Shown: positions 19,817 through 29,701 of the stretch, in pieces
Numbering within the stretch: position 1 is the stretch's first letter
Layout of the letters: the number at the start of each line of letters is the position of its first letter
Assembly: GCA_030267965.1 (NCBI GenBank)
Contig: BRYA01000090.1
Location: forward strand, 1 to 60,853
Source: Triparma columacea
Lineage: Eukaryota > Sar > Bolidophyceae > Parmales > Triparmaceae
DNA length: 60,853 nt
Direction of reading: 5' to 3'
Made by a program: the position numbers and the translations under genes
The notes under the pieces: model-generated
What the model saw: the letters and a program-made list of their open reading frames with translations, nothing else
Database searches by the model: none
What the model was told of the DNA's origin: nothing

Positions 19817-21385
19817 CTACAGGGTGTCCTCCTCCTGCAGGAAAACAAAGGTGCAGTACATGATGACAGAAATGAAGCCCAATAAGAGTCCTCCGGAACG
19901 ACTTAGGCGAGATTCTGATATATGGCTGGTGCCCTGGATCCAGCGTAAGAGCGGAAACATGACCACCCAGAACGTGAGAATGACGACCGAAAGGCAAGTG
20001 ACCAACTGGCGCATTCCGTCGTCGTCGCCGGCGTGGACAGACTGCTTGTAGAATAGGTTGTAGCAAAGGAAGGGGGCTCCGACGCCGAGGCTCACATTGA
20101 TGACTTGGGATCCAATTGCATTCGCTACTGCGCCGCCAGGTTGTCCAGCCTTCGCGAGCGATAGAGAACCGAAGGTATCAGGAATTTGGGCGCCGAAGGC
20201 AAGAACAGTGGCGCCTGCGGTCGTTTGGGACATTCCCGTGACCGAGGCCGCCATCTCGGCGACACTCAAGGCGGCGCTACTCAGGGCGGTGACCCAGACC
20301 AGAGAGAGGAGGACGGAGATAAAAGCCTTACATGTTGATGGGTTGGGGGAGCCCTCAGGTTGAACGGGAACAGTCAAAGAGAAAGCAAACTCGTAAAACT
20401 TGGAGAGCGCGGAAACCAGAAGGTTTGACTGGATTGAGGCGGGAGAGGGTGAGGGGTTGGAAGATGAGGAGCGAAAGGAGACATAAACGTTAAGCTTTCA
20501 AACCAATATGTTTTCTCACCTTATCCTCGTCCTCGTCGTCCAACTCGGTGGAGCCCTCCGCGTCGGTAATGTTTGAGTAGTCCACTGTGGCCTTTGAGCA
20601 ACAGACTGGGACGAAAATGATGACCAAGTAGACCACGTAGAGGGCGCTTAGGATGAAGCTTTCGCGAAGGTCGACCACTCCATCCTCCAAGAAATTCCAC
20701 ATCAGAGCGACCGCAACTACGTAAATGACAGAGTCTCGCACGACGGCCCAAGTTCTGAGCTTCATGTCGCCGACAGCGATGGAGCAGATTGAGGGGATCA
20801 TCCCAAAGGCGATGATGGCAGAGCCGAGAATTGCAGGGAGTGACATGCTGACTGCGAATGGGGGGGGGGGTTAAACTTTTCAGCCTTATTTTTCATGTCA
20901 AATTTTAGGGTTAGGGTCTCACCTTTGCCGCTGGCAGTTGCAGCGACATTCATGAAAATCTCCGGTGCGGACGATCCAAACGCCAGAAGCGTCGCGCCCG
21001 CAATATCGTGGCTCATGTTGAGGTTCTCGCAGATGATGTCAATCGCTGGGCAAAGATAGTCATCGCAGATAATCGCAAGCCCCAAAAATACAAAGAAGGC
21101 AGCAAAGGTTGTATAGAGGATTTTGAAGCTCAGGGTGAGGACCTTGATGTGAGGCTTGGTGTGGTGGTGGCTAGAAGGAGTCTCTGAGATTTCGGGTTCC
21201 GCTGATTTGGCAACTTCATCTCCGGATTTTCGAAGGTGTCGTGAGGTTTGTGGGGACAAAAATTGTAACTGGGTTGAAGGATGGAGGGTTGATACAGATG
21301 ATGCTGGAGCGGAAGCGTTCAAAAGCGCCGCGAGCGCGAGACCCAAGAAGAGCAGCGCGATTCTGGTCCTGTTAGGGTGCCTCAT
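19817..21385 (-). CDS. K+-dependent Na+/Ca2+ exchanger-like cation antiporter (NCKX/CaCA family)
   Basis: Exons 21385..20923, 20851..20520 and 20398..19817 give about 458 aa. An N-terminal signal-like segment (IALLFLGLALAALLNASA) comes first. The first alpha repeat has GATLLAFGSSAPEIFMN; the second has GATVLAFGAQIPDTFGSLS followed by ANAIGSQVINVSLGVGAP. Both inverted repeats and the acidic ion-coordinating residues (E in SSAPE, D in QIPD) are present. Between them is a short acidic cytosolic loop (ELDDEDEDK). About ten hydrophobic helices are visible. It moves Ca2+ against Na+ across the plasma membrane or an internal membrane; which one cannot be read here. It ends 100 bp from the SPAG17 stop (convergent). 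Confidence 0.9.
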
Positions 21386-21581
21386 GTAATTTTTTACGAA
21401 GCAATTCGACAGCTCGAATCTCTAAGTCCGACCACCCGAAATTCTTGACCAAGCCCCAGACCAAAGCCCCAAGGAAAATAAGAAACAACATACAATACGA
21501 CAATATACCTCATCTCTTGACGTAACCTATCTTGACGAATAGTTTACGAGTAGTTTGAATAGTTTCAACGCTACTAGTGAG
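21386..21581. promoter_or_regulatory. Divergent promoter region (exchanger / CDK)
   Basis: This is a 196-bp spacer between the NCKX-like ATG (-) and the CDK ATG (+). It is moderately AT-rich. No consensus element is asserted. Confidence 0.4.
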
Positions 21582-22808
21582 ATGGAGAGGTACCAGAAAA
21601 TGGAAAAAGTTGGGGAGGGGACGTACGGAGTGGTTTACAAGGCAAAGGACAGGGTAACATCAGAGATTGTGGCTTTAAAAAAGATCAGATTGGAGGCTGA
21701 GGTGAGGATGCCACAGAGATGCTCGTGAAGTACCTTGTGAGCCATAAGAGTAGCATAAACTTCAACTTTACACCACCTATCTTCTCCAAGGGTTTGTGTG
21801 AAGGTTTTGGCTTTGGAGGGGGGCATTAGCGCAAAGTCTTTGGTTCAATGGGAGGTGGATGGACAATACAATACTTCAGGAGGTGACTTGTTTTCTCTTT
21901 CATGCAATATTCTCCAGCAATATATCCGTCCATTGGTGTCCCAAAGCTGCCCCAAGTGCTGCCCCAAATGCAGGTCAAGGCCCCCTTGCCCTCCCCCCCC
22001 CTTGCCCAGCCTCCCTCACTGACTCGCATGTCCCCTCACCACCCAGGACGAGGGCATCCCCTCTACCGCAATCAGGGAGATTTCTCTACTAAAGGAGCTT
22101 CAGCACCCCAACATTGTCCGTCTTTACGACGTTGTCCATACTGAGAGGAAATTGACGTTAGTCTTTGAGTACCTCGATCAGGATCTGAAGAAGTACCTGG
22201 ATGTTTGCGACGGTGGCTTGGACCTACCCATTCTCAAGTCGTTCCTGTTCCAACTTCTCACCGGTGTGGCATACTGTCACCACCACAGGGTGCTCCACAG
22301 GGACTTGAAGCCTCCCAACTTGCTCATTAATAGAGAGGGCCAGCTGAAGTTGGCCGATTTTGGTTTGGCTAGGGCTTTTGGGATCCCCGTGAGGAGCTAC
22401 ACCCACGAGGTGGTCACCCTATGGTACAGAGCCCCTGACGTGCTCATGGGATCCCGCAAGTACTCGACTCCCGTCGACGTTTGGTCGATAGGGTGCATCT
22501 TTGCCGAGATGGTTAACGGGCGTCCCCTCGTGACGGGAACCAGTGAGGGAGACCAGCTCGATAGGATCTTCCGGCTTTTTGGAACCCCATCCCCAGCCGA
22601 TTACCCTAACATCACGGACCTCCCGGACTACTCGCCAGACCTCCCCCAGCATCCCCCTCCCACCGACGGCCTCGGCGAACTGGTCCCCCAGCTTAACGCG
22701 GTGGGGCTCGAGCTTTTTGAAAGTATGATGCAGTTTGACCCAGCCTGCAGAATCACTGCAGCTGACGCCCTTCAGCACTCGTTCTTCGACGACATGCGAA
22801 GAGTATAA
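21582..22808 (+). CDS. CDKA: PSTAIRE cyclin-dependent kinase (CDK1/CDKA type)
   Basis: Exons 21582..21701 and 22047..22808 give about 293 aa, the normal length for CDK1/2. The glycine loop [10 protein letters not shown] carries the inhibitory Thr-Tyr pair, and the cyclin-binding helix [16 protein letters not shown] spans the splice join. The catalytic loop [10 protein letters not shown], the DFGLA and the T-loop [16 protein letters not shown] are intact; most family members have KPQN and APEVL. The kinase drives the cell cycle with cyclins. The 345-bp intron is long for this window and splits the region just before the PSTAIRE helix. Confidence 0.96.
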
Positions 22809-23057
22809 GTAATGTAGGCGAAGGGTAACTTTACATCAGAAGAATTGGATAAGAATCGCTTTGAATTTTTATTTTAACGAGGGAAGGGATGGTTTTTAGG
22901 GATGGTTTTTTCTACTAGGGAAGGTGGAAGAGATTACCATGTTGATTGAATAATTCGTCGATTTGATATGCCTACGAGTTTTCTATATGTTATGAAATTT
23001 TCTCATGCAATTAATTGAAGTTAGTTGTGGTGTCAATTCGAGTCAATCAGATTGCTT

Positions 23058-23624
23058 ATGGATGCTTGTGTGGAATGGGACTCTGAACCCCTGAAACAGG
23101 CGAGTGGGGAAAGTCGTATTGACTTTATCAACCGCTCTCTCGCATCTCCGACTTCCCGCCAAGAGCAAACCTCCAAATTTGAGCAATCCAAACCGACCAG
23201 CGCCAGTGAAGTCAACCCTTATCGCCAGATCCCGCTCCGTTTGTTCGGTTATGCGAACGAGCTTGGTGAGGCTTTGAAGCCATTCCTAAAAACTCCGCCA
23301 CTATCGTACATCTACCCTGGCTCGTACGCTATTGCATCATCATATGTTCTTGTCGACAGCAACAAGCATGCTACCATCAGCAGTGGCGCAAGTGGAGGAG
23401 GTTACGGTGGTTACTTCGTCGATGGTCTTATTTGGCAGGCGCTCGCCTCAGTCGTGGTTCCAGGGTTTGTCGTCAATCGGGTAGTTTGGGGGGTGGGGAG
23501 GGCTGGGGGGACAAAGCAGGTGCAGACAATGGCGGGGCTTGCTTCAATTCCGTTCATCATCAAGCCCATTGATGCTGGTGTTGAGTTCATGATGGATAAG
23601 ACGGTGAGAAAGCTGTTCAAGTAG
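23058..23624 (+). CDS. MTFP1: MTFP1/MTP18-like mitochondrial fission process protein
   Basis: Single exon, about 188 aa, slightly longer at the N-terminus than the animal protein. Family blocks are FGYANELGEALKPF, YAIASSYVLVDSNKHAT, DGLIWQALASVVVPGFVVNR and, near the end, IPFIIKPIDAGVEFMMD. MTFP1 is an inner-mitochondrial-membrane protein required for mitochondrial fission and inner-membrane integrity in animals. The upstream frame begins with TTG, so the ATG at 23058 is used; the first 70 residues are not conserved and could include targeting sequence. A 249-bp AT-rich spacer separates it from the CDK. Confidence 0.92.
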   Translation: MDACVEWDSEPLKQASGESRIDFINRSLASPTSRQEQTSKFEQSKPTSASEVNPYRQIPLRLFGYANELGEALKPFLKTPPLSYIYPGSYAIASSYVLVDSNKHATISSGASGGGYGGYFVDGLIWQALASVVVPGFVVNRVVWGVGRAGGTKQVQTMAGLASIPFIIKPIDAGVEFMMDKTVRKLFK

Positions 23625-23765
23625 ATAAGGAGAAGGGTAGGGAGGGAGGGAAGGCAAAAGTTTGTGTTCAAACGTGATGTAAAAATGGGAAGTTGCAAGG
23701 GTTATCTCATATCTATTTGTTTAGCGGTGGGGTGTGTGTATCTGTTATTTTTAGGCGTTTTCACA

Positions 23766-24954
23766 TCAATCTTGCTTGGAACCCTTCTTCATCTTCTTGT
23801 AAAGTCCCACCAAAATAAGTCCGACAATCACAGCCACAACGGGGAGGAAAAAATATACTGTCATCTGTGAAACGGCACAACACAGTAGCGGGGGGAAAGG
23901 GGTGAGCAAGCGCACAAGTGGTAGCGAAATCAAATCGTGAAACGGCACAACACAGTAGCGGGGGGAAAGGGGGGGTGAGCAAGCGCACAAGTGGTAGCGA
24001 AATCAAATCGCATTAACTTTGACAACAAAGCTCGCCAAACTTTCTTCTCACCTCTCCCAACAGCCAACCCCCAAGTCCGAGGTCGCCACCACCAACCTTG
24101 AAGGCTGCCGGGATAAGAGGGTTCAATGCCGCACCAGATAAACCCCCGTCGAGAACGAGGCAGGTCTTGACACCAAGGGCGATCCTAAGGGAGCTGACAA
24201 AGCCTCTGACACGGGGAGGGACAAATGAGGGGACATCGAGGCTACATATTACGGTGAGGAGCAGGCTGAGGGAGCCCTCACTAATTCCACAGTCAAGGGC
24301 ACTCCCGGTGCACGACGGACCGAAGATGTAAGCCTCGGGGTAGACCATCTTCTTGACTTGATAAATGAAGAGGATGGTGAGAAGGTGGGCAGAGAGGGTC
24401 GCAGTGAGGCGAGCCTTTGTCATAAAGGACGGGGCCCCGTACGGGGAGGGCAACACGTTGAGGAAAAGCGCAACGGGGGGAGAGAGAATACCCCCCAGGA
24501 AGAAGTCGTTGAGGAAGATGAACAAGACCTGAAGGAGTCCCTGAATGAGGGAGCTCGAGGGGGAAAGGAGAGCGGGGATTGGAATCGTCATGAAGAGCAT
24601 GGCGCATGATGACGCTTCCGTCAGGAACGTCCTCCACCAGTTGAATTGGGGGGTAGGCGTGGAAAGGGTGGGAGGGGTGGATCGGGAACGACGTTTTGAG
24701 GGGGTTTGCGATGTTGATTGTTTCGATTTTGACTTCTTTGTCACCTTCGACTTAGACCTAGAACTCGCCTTAGTCGCGGTTTCGACCTCCTTCTCTTCCT
24801 CGGTGTCACCCTTTTTCCTCCCCCTCGACGAAGCCCGGGAGCGAGAGGTTTTCTTTGTATGTTTACCTTTCCCCCTCGCCCGTAAGAGAGACGGTGATTT
24901 TTCCGTCGCCTTTGGTGTTGATACCTTCTTCTTGGCTGATCTCGTTGTCGGCAT
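23766..24954 (-). CDS. Aquaporin-like (MIP superfamily) membrane protein with basic N-terminal extension and altered NPA boxes
   Basis: Exons 24954..24052 and 23864..23766 give about 333 aa. The first ~100 residues are Ser/Lys/Arg-rich (MPTTRSAKKK onward) and unlike typical aquaporins. About six hydrophobic segments follow. The first half has FLNDFFLGGILSPPVALFL, where LNPAV would be expected. The second half has GLSGAALNPLIPAAF, matching the second loop with NPL instead of NPA. The small second exon encodes the last helix (MTVYFFLPVVAVIVGLILVG) and a KKMKKGSKQD tail. Altered boxes recall the SIP/AQP11-type 'unorthodox' aquaporins, often intracellular. Family assignment is moderately secure; substrate unknown. 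Confidence 0.72.
23867..24009. repeat. 70-bp tandem duplication within an intron
   Basis: The unit beginning GTGAAACGGCACAACACAGT occurs at 23867-23936 and 23937-24009, the second copy having a 3-bp longer G run. It fills most of the 187-bp intron of the aquaporin-like gene. Confidence 0.9.
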
Positions 24955-25129
24955 GATGAAAAGAAATGTGGCAAAGTGAGAAATTGGTCCTTGTGGGTTC
25001 AAAATCCATTGTTGAGCTTTTCTGTGGTATTTGGGGCGCCAACTTACAGCTGAAGATATTTCCTCCACCTGATTATATCACGTCGATATTTGAAATATCG
25101 TCAAATTACGTGCAAACTATAATATAATC

Positions 25130-25992
25130 ATGTCGAAGAGATCGACAGAGGACGAGAAAGCACCCAATTCAGGGTCAACGATGGAGACACTTATGACGGG
25201 GGCCGGCCACGCAGGAAAGAAGTCCAAGCGTGCGAAGTATGATGACTCAGGAGATTTCTCCGCTGCTGCTGGGGATGAGTGGGGGAAAAACAAGGATAAA
25301 GAGGGGGAGGGAGGGGGTAGTGAAATGTGAGTGGGGGAGGATTGGGGTGGGGTGCGGGGATTGGGGTGGCGTGCGGGGTGGGGTGCGGGGATTGGGGTGG
25401 CGTGCGGGGTGGGGTGCGGGGTACCTAACCTCATACCCAAACCACCTTACTCGCCTCTGCCCCCCAACCGCCACTCACCACTCACCACCCCCACAGAGTA
25501 AACAAACAAAAGGCATCATTCGGACTTTCTGGAGCCCTCGCAAAGGATGAAGTTACGGGTAAGGTCGTCAACGGTGTCACACTCAAGTACAACCCACCTG
25601 CCGACAGAATCCTCCCCTCTGTGCAATGGAGGTTCTTTGTCTTCAAGGGAGATGAGGTGCTGGACACCCTCTTCGTGCACAGGAAGGACAACTTCCTCCT
25701 AGGGAGCAATGACAAGGTCTGCGACATTCTCATGGAGCACGGAAGTATCTCTGGCCAGCACGCTGTACTCCAGTACAGGAGGGTCCCTTACAGCGGCAAG
25801 AAGGAAAAGTTCATGGGAAGCATGGTCTGTAAGCCCTACCTTATGGACCTGGACTCTACCAACGGGACCATACTCAACAAGGAGAAGATAGACGGCCGCA
25901 GGTACTACGAACTCAGAAAGGGCGACGTCATCAGCTTCGGGGAGTCAACCAGAGAGTACGTCTTCATGGTGGAGAAGAGTAAGAAGAAGTGA
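25130..25992 (+). CDS. SNIP1: SNIP1/Pml1/DAWDLE-like FHA-domain protein
   Basis: Exons 25130..25326 and 25497..25992 give about 230 aa. A basic, low-complexity N-terminus precedes the family block NKQKASFGLSGALAKD. The FHA domain follows: FVHRKDNFLLGSNDKVCDI, then HGSISGQHAVLQYRRV, YLMDLDSTNGTILN, and finally RRYYELRKGDVISFGESTRE. Phosphopeptide-binding residues (R/S/H/N of an FHA fold) are largely in place, though the usual GR is GS. Family members work in the RES complex of the spliceosome (Pml1) and in miRNA biogenesis (DAWDLE, SNIP1). The compact form here lacks most of the long SR-like N-terminus of animal SNIP1. The gene is divergent from the aquaporin-like gene across 175 bp. Confidence 0.92.
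25346..25421. repeat. 31-bp G-rich minisatellite in the SNIP1-like intron
   Basis: The unit beginning GGTGGGGTGCGGGGATTGGG repeats at 25346 and 25377, with a partial copy at 25408. The array occupies much of the 170-bp intron. Several GGGG runs per unit give quadruplex potential on the transcribed (plus, RNA-like) strand. Confidence 0.9.
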
Positions 25993-26542
25993 AATGCGGT
26001 TGTATTTTTAGATTTGAAATATTTTATAGTAGGTGTGTGCACGTGCGTAAAAATGGTGCAATGTGACGCGAATTTCGTGACGTTTTGCAGTATCCACATA
26101 ATAATTCACGTTCTCTACACATAAATATTTAGATTTTATTAATTTGATCAATAAATAGTAAATTTTATGGTTATTAAGTGATAAGCAGTAAAAGCCAAAG
26201 TATATTCTTAACTTTTTTCCATGATTTTTTTGATACTTCAAAACTTCTTAATAATCATTTTTATCATAAATATATACTTTAAATAATTTTTAAAATACAA
26301 AAAAGAAGTTTGAATAATATTGGGTCGGGTTTTTTTGATAATTTAGGAGTTATCAACATCAAAGAAACATAAAATATATGTTCAATCAATTTGAGACTCA
26401 TTATGTACTTCAATTAGGAATTAGCTCAAAAAATATTTCCCAAAAAATAACAATTTCGTTTTCATCAAACATTTCGGGGGGGTTTGGTGCAAGAATAACG
26501 CACAAGCCCTAAAACAAAACCTTAAATGGTTCACAAACACAA
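25993..26542. other. Very AT-rich convergent intergenic region
   Basis: This lies between the stops of the SNIP1-like gene (+) and the oxygenase gene (-). A hand count over 26101-26460 gives 76 G/C in 360 bp (about 21%), against roughly half in the surrounding genes. No gene or RNA was recognised. It presumably carries both 3' ends. Confidence 0.7.
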
Positions 26543-27982
26543 CTAGAACTTCACAACACTACTATTCTTGACCGCACAACTCTTCGGTGGAGCGTTGAAG
26601 GGGACGTATTTCCTCTTCTTCTCCTCACCACTCAACTTGTTCCCTCCCCCTGTCTTGATTCTGCTCTCGTAATCTGCATCGTTTGCCTTGCTGAGGCACA
26701 CTCTGTCCACTGTACTTCCTTCCTGGGACTTGGGATAGCCGTCGGGGGGGACGTGACCGTACGCTGCTGCCGCTCTGAAGGCTGAAGACCTTGCCCACAT
26801 GATAAGGTTGACCCTTTCACCCCCGCTGATATTGTCTGCGCCATGCCTGCGCCGTCCTAGGTGAAGGACAGCGGTTCCAATGGTGTGCTCCAGCTTCAGC
26901 GAAGAAGCCCTGTGGTCGGCGGCTCCGTAATCGCCGCAGAATTGAAGGCCACTTGCCTTGAATCCTTCCCTACCGAGGCACACATTCAAGGTGACCTCGG
27001 ATGCGTCGTGATGCATGTCGAGGTGACGATCGCCAACGCCGAGCTCCTCAGCTCGATACTCCACACAAAAAGTGTGGTGGTGGTCGATAGAATGCGAAAA
27101 TATTTCGTCTGGGAAAAGCATTTTGGAAAGGGGCGAAATAACTTTTGACATCAAGGACGAGCAGTAGTCCCTCATGCCAACTTCGTTGAGGACAAGTCCG
27201 TAATTATTCATCGTGTTCGGCCGCCGCTTTGGGAGATTCGTGGATTCGTACGCATCGATTGTAGAAAGTAGTGACGCGCAATGGGATGGTGGGAAAAGGG
27301 GGAAGGTGAAGACTGATGGAGAGGGGGAGGAGATGAAGGAAGGAAGGGAAGTGCAGGAAGAAGAGGAGGGGAGAGAAGAGAGAAAGGAGCAAAGGGTAGG
27401 ATCTAGATGGGAGTCGAGTAGGACAGCGGCTGGGGCAATCAACTGGTCGGTTGGTCTAAGTGCCCTGAATGTCTCTTCCGTTTCATGTTTCTCTCTTGTA
27501 AAAGTGGCAGCTTCAGTCCATGCTGCAGAGCCCCCCCTCGAGGAATCTTGACACATGGTCGCAACGAGAGCCTTGACAATATTCTCGATCGTGACATTCT
27601 CCTTGACCTCTGACCAGAATGCATCAGAAATTACCATGCCAGAGTCGTCCACGACTGGCTGCCCATGTTCGTTGCGTTCCGCGATACGGAGAAAACAGTT
27701 GTCGAAACGCACCGCGATTGGCCGTCTAGGAGGCCCACCAAACGTAACATCCAAATCGTTCCCAACTCCCCAGCCTCCAATGCAGATGGGCCAGGAGCGA
27801 AATGAGTAGGGAGAGCTAGGAGGAGGCAGGAGGGATAAGTGAACTAGACCTGGCGTGCTTGATACGGGAGGTGTCGCGAATTCGATGGATTTTGGCAGAT
27901 CTGAACCGAGAGACATAGAAAGAGAATGTGTGTCGGGGCCATCGAGTATTTTGATAGGATCATTCTGGACAAGAGCCGTCAT
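26543..27982 (-). CDS. OGFOD2: 2-oxoglutarate/Fe(II) dioxygenase, OGFOD2-like
   Basis: Single exon, 479 aa. The C-terminal double-stranded beta-helix has the HxD iron motif in MHHDASEVTLNVCLG and the distal His and 2OG-binding Arg in GRRRHGADNISGGERVNLIMW (taken as the HGA and GER positions). These blocks match the OGFOD2 / prolyl-4-hydroxylase-related branch. The N-terminal 200 residues are poorly conserved, with a Ser-rich insert (about residues 200-240). Substrate unknown. It lies upstream of the fibrillarin gene on the same strand order, 286 bp from its stop. Confidence 0.85.
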   Translation of the reverse strand: MTALVQNDPIKILDGPDTHSLSMSLGSDLPKSIEFATPPVSSTPGLVHLSLLPPPSSPYSFRSWPICIGGWGVGNDLDVTFGGPPRRPIAVRFDNCFLRIAERNEHGQPVVDDSGMVISDAFWSEVKENVTIENIVKALVATMCQDSSRGGSAAWTEAATFTREKHETEETFRALRPTDQLIAPAAVLLDSHLDPTLCSFLSSLPSSSSCTSLPSFISSPSPSVFTFPLFPPSHCASLLSTIDAYESTNLPKRRPNTMNNYGLVLNEVGMRDYCSSLMSKVISPLSKMLFPDEIFSHSIDHHHTFCVEYRAEELGVGDRHLDMHHDASEVTLNVCLGREGFKASGLQFCGDYGAADHRASSLKLEHTIGTAVLHLGRRRHGADNISGGERVNLIMWARSSAFRAAAAYGHVPPDGYPKSQEGSTVDRVCLSKANDADYESRIKTGGGNKLSGEEKKRKYVPFNAPPKSCAVKNSSVVKF

Positions 27983-28268
27983 CGGAAAAAACGGCGAGAA
28001 AGGAGACAGTCACAGAGGCTTACTTCGAGGTAATTTGAACCGTATTCGAGAAAAATGGCGCAGGAATGTTTGCAAACACACTGCAAGAAAATTGCCTTGA
28101 GGTCATCAACCAACACTGGCCTACTTCTACCCCAACTCTTCCCTCCCCCGCTAGCCAAATTTACAAAATCGCAAACTTTGATTCGATGTGAAACCAACCT
28201 CTCAAACTATTTTACACAAACCCTCCGATACAACTTCCACAAACACAATTTCCCAGCTAAGTTCCTGC

Positions 28269-29204
28269 CTACTTCTTGGGCTTGGGTCTGTAAGTGGAGA
28301 TGACGACAGCGTGGTCCCTCTCGTAGGGCTCAAGGGTGAGCTGCTCTAGAGGTTTGAAGTTCTCGCCTTGGAGCTTAGTGACCTCCCTCCTGAAGACAGC
28401 TTCGGGGGAGGCAGTGGAGTCAATACATGAGGCCTTGATGGAAATGACAGAGTGTCCACCGTTCTTGAGGAAGTAGTGGGAGTTGAGTCCGACGATACGG
28501 GCCTGGTCGGGCTGGGCGACATCAGCGAAGACGCAGTCGACCATACCGACGAGCATCCTGTACTTCAGGGGGTGCCTAGCATCCTCAATGATGGGGATGA
28601 CGTTAGTGCGGCTCTTGGCCATGTTGATGAGGTCGCGTCCGGGGCGGTGGGAGAACTCAACGGCGTAGACGCAGCCGGAGGGCCCGACGATGTCACTAAC
28701 GTGCGAAACGGTGGTACCGGCGGCAGCTCCGAGGTAAAGGACTTTGGAGCCTGGACCCATCCAGATATTGTCAACACCACCAAGGACAGCGGCAGCGAGC
28801 TTGGAGCGGAAAGGGTTCCAAACACGGTACTCGATCTTCTCGGCGGGGGCGCCGTCCTTCCCGGGGGGCCCATCGACGGAGATCCTCTTCTCTCCGTAGA
28901 CGTCCTTTCCTGGGGTGGAGTTCTTGGTGACAAGAGCATCCTCCTTTCCGCGGGCGATAAAGACTCCAGCGTGACGGTGAGGCTCAACGACAACCTTGGC
29001 CCCTCCCCTTCCTCCTCCCCTCCCCCCTCCCCCCCCGCGGCCCCCACCACGGCCTCCTCCGCGTCCCCCCCCACGGCCCCCACCACGGCCTCCTCCGCGG
29101 CCCCCTCCGCGGCCCCCTCCACGACCTCCTCCACGGCCTCCTCCACGACCTCCTCCACGACCTCCTCCACGCCCCCCTCTGCCGCGTCCGCCGAAGCCAC
29201 TCAT
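28269..29204 (-). CDS. FBL: Fibrillarin (box C/D snoRNP 2'-O-methyltransferase)
   Basis: Single exon, 311 aa, the usual size. A glycine-arginine-rich domain of nearly perfect GRGG units (about residues 4-70) precedes the methyltransferase fold: [20 protein letters not shown], then [20 protein letters not shown] (SAM-binding), [20 protein letters not shown], and [16 protein letters not shown]. The catalytic K-D-K-H set of the fold appears intact. Acts in the nucleolus in rRNA methylation and processing. The antisense strand is also open for 255 codons, a by-product of the GC-rich repeats. Confidence 0.98.
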   Translation of the reverse strand: MSGFGGRGRGGRGGGRGGGRGGGRGGGRGGGRGGGRGGGRGGGRGGGRGGGRGGGRGGGGGRGGGRGGAKVVVEPHRHAGVFIARGKEDALVTKNSTPGKDVYGEKRISVDGPPGKDGAPAEKIEYRVWNPFRSKLAAAVLGGVDNIWMGPGSKVLYLGAAAGTTVSHVSDIVGPSGCVYAVEFSHRPGRDLINMAKSRTNVIPIIEDARHPLKYRMLVGMVDCVFADVAQPDQARIVGLNSHYFLKNGGHSVISIKASCIDSTASPEAVFRREVTKLQGENFKPLEQLTLEPYERDHAVVISTYRPKPKK

Positions 29205-29701
29205 TTTATATCTTCTTAGTAAAGGGTGAAACTAGGATGAACCTAAGGCCACGATGGGTGGGTGGAGAAAAAAAGTGGTAAATTTGGGTATTTCGGGGTT
29301 AGATGATGAGATATAAGATATGGAGGGGGATAATGAGCGACATGCACCATTCCTACCCGCGTCAACCCCTGAATCATTGTAAAATGAGCTTGAGGCGACG
29401 GCTGGGATCTCTCTGGCTGGGACTCCATTTTTAGGCCATTTGGCGGCGATTCCTCGGTATGTGTAGCATTCTATTGTATATACAAGCATTAAAAAGGTGA
29501 TAAAGCCATAAAAATGAGTCAAAGTCACGTTATAGAGCTATCAATTCACCTTTTATGTTATGAGGAGCGTGAATGGTGATTTCTTGGGATCTCAGCAGCC
29601 CCAATCTATTGCAGAACAAATTGATGAAAATCCCTGTGCTTAGAACGAGAATACCCCCTTTTTAACCCGTCTGAACCCGTGCCACGAGACAAACTGAGCT
29701 G
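29205..29701. other. Divergent intergenic spacer, no gene seen
   Basis: This is 497 bp between fibrillarin (-) and agmatine deiminase (+). A weak 98-codon minus-strand frame (29232-29528) has no recognisable features. Several TATA-like AT stretches are present, but none is clearly positioned. Confidence 0.45.

Noticed and set aside
28452..29219. 255-codon plus-strand frame
   Set aside because: It is antisense to fibrillarin; the frame is open only because of GGR-coding repeats and high GC. The opposite strand has a full conserved enzyme.
29232..29528. 98-codon minus-strand frame above fibrillarin
   Set aside because: Hydrophobic start but no family resemblance, and it lies in the likely fibrillarin promoter.
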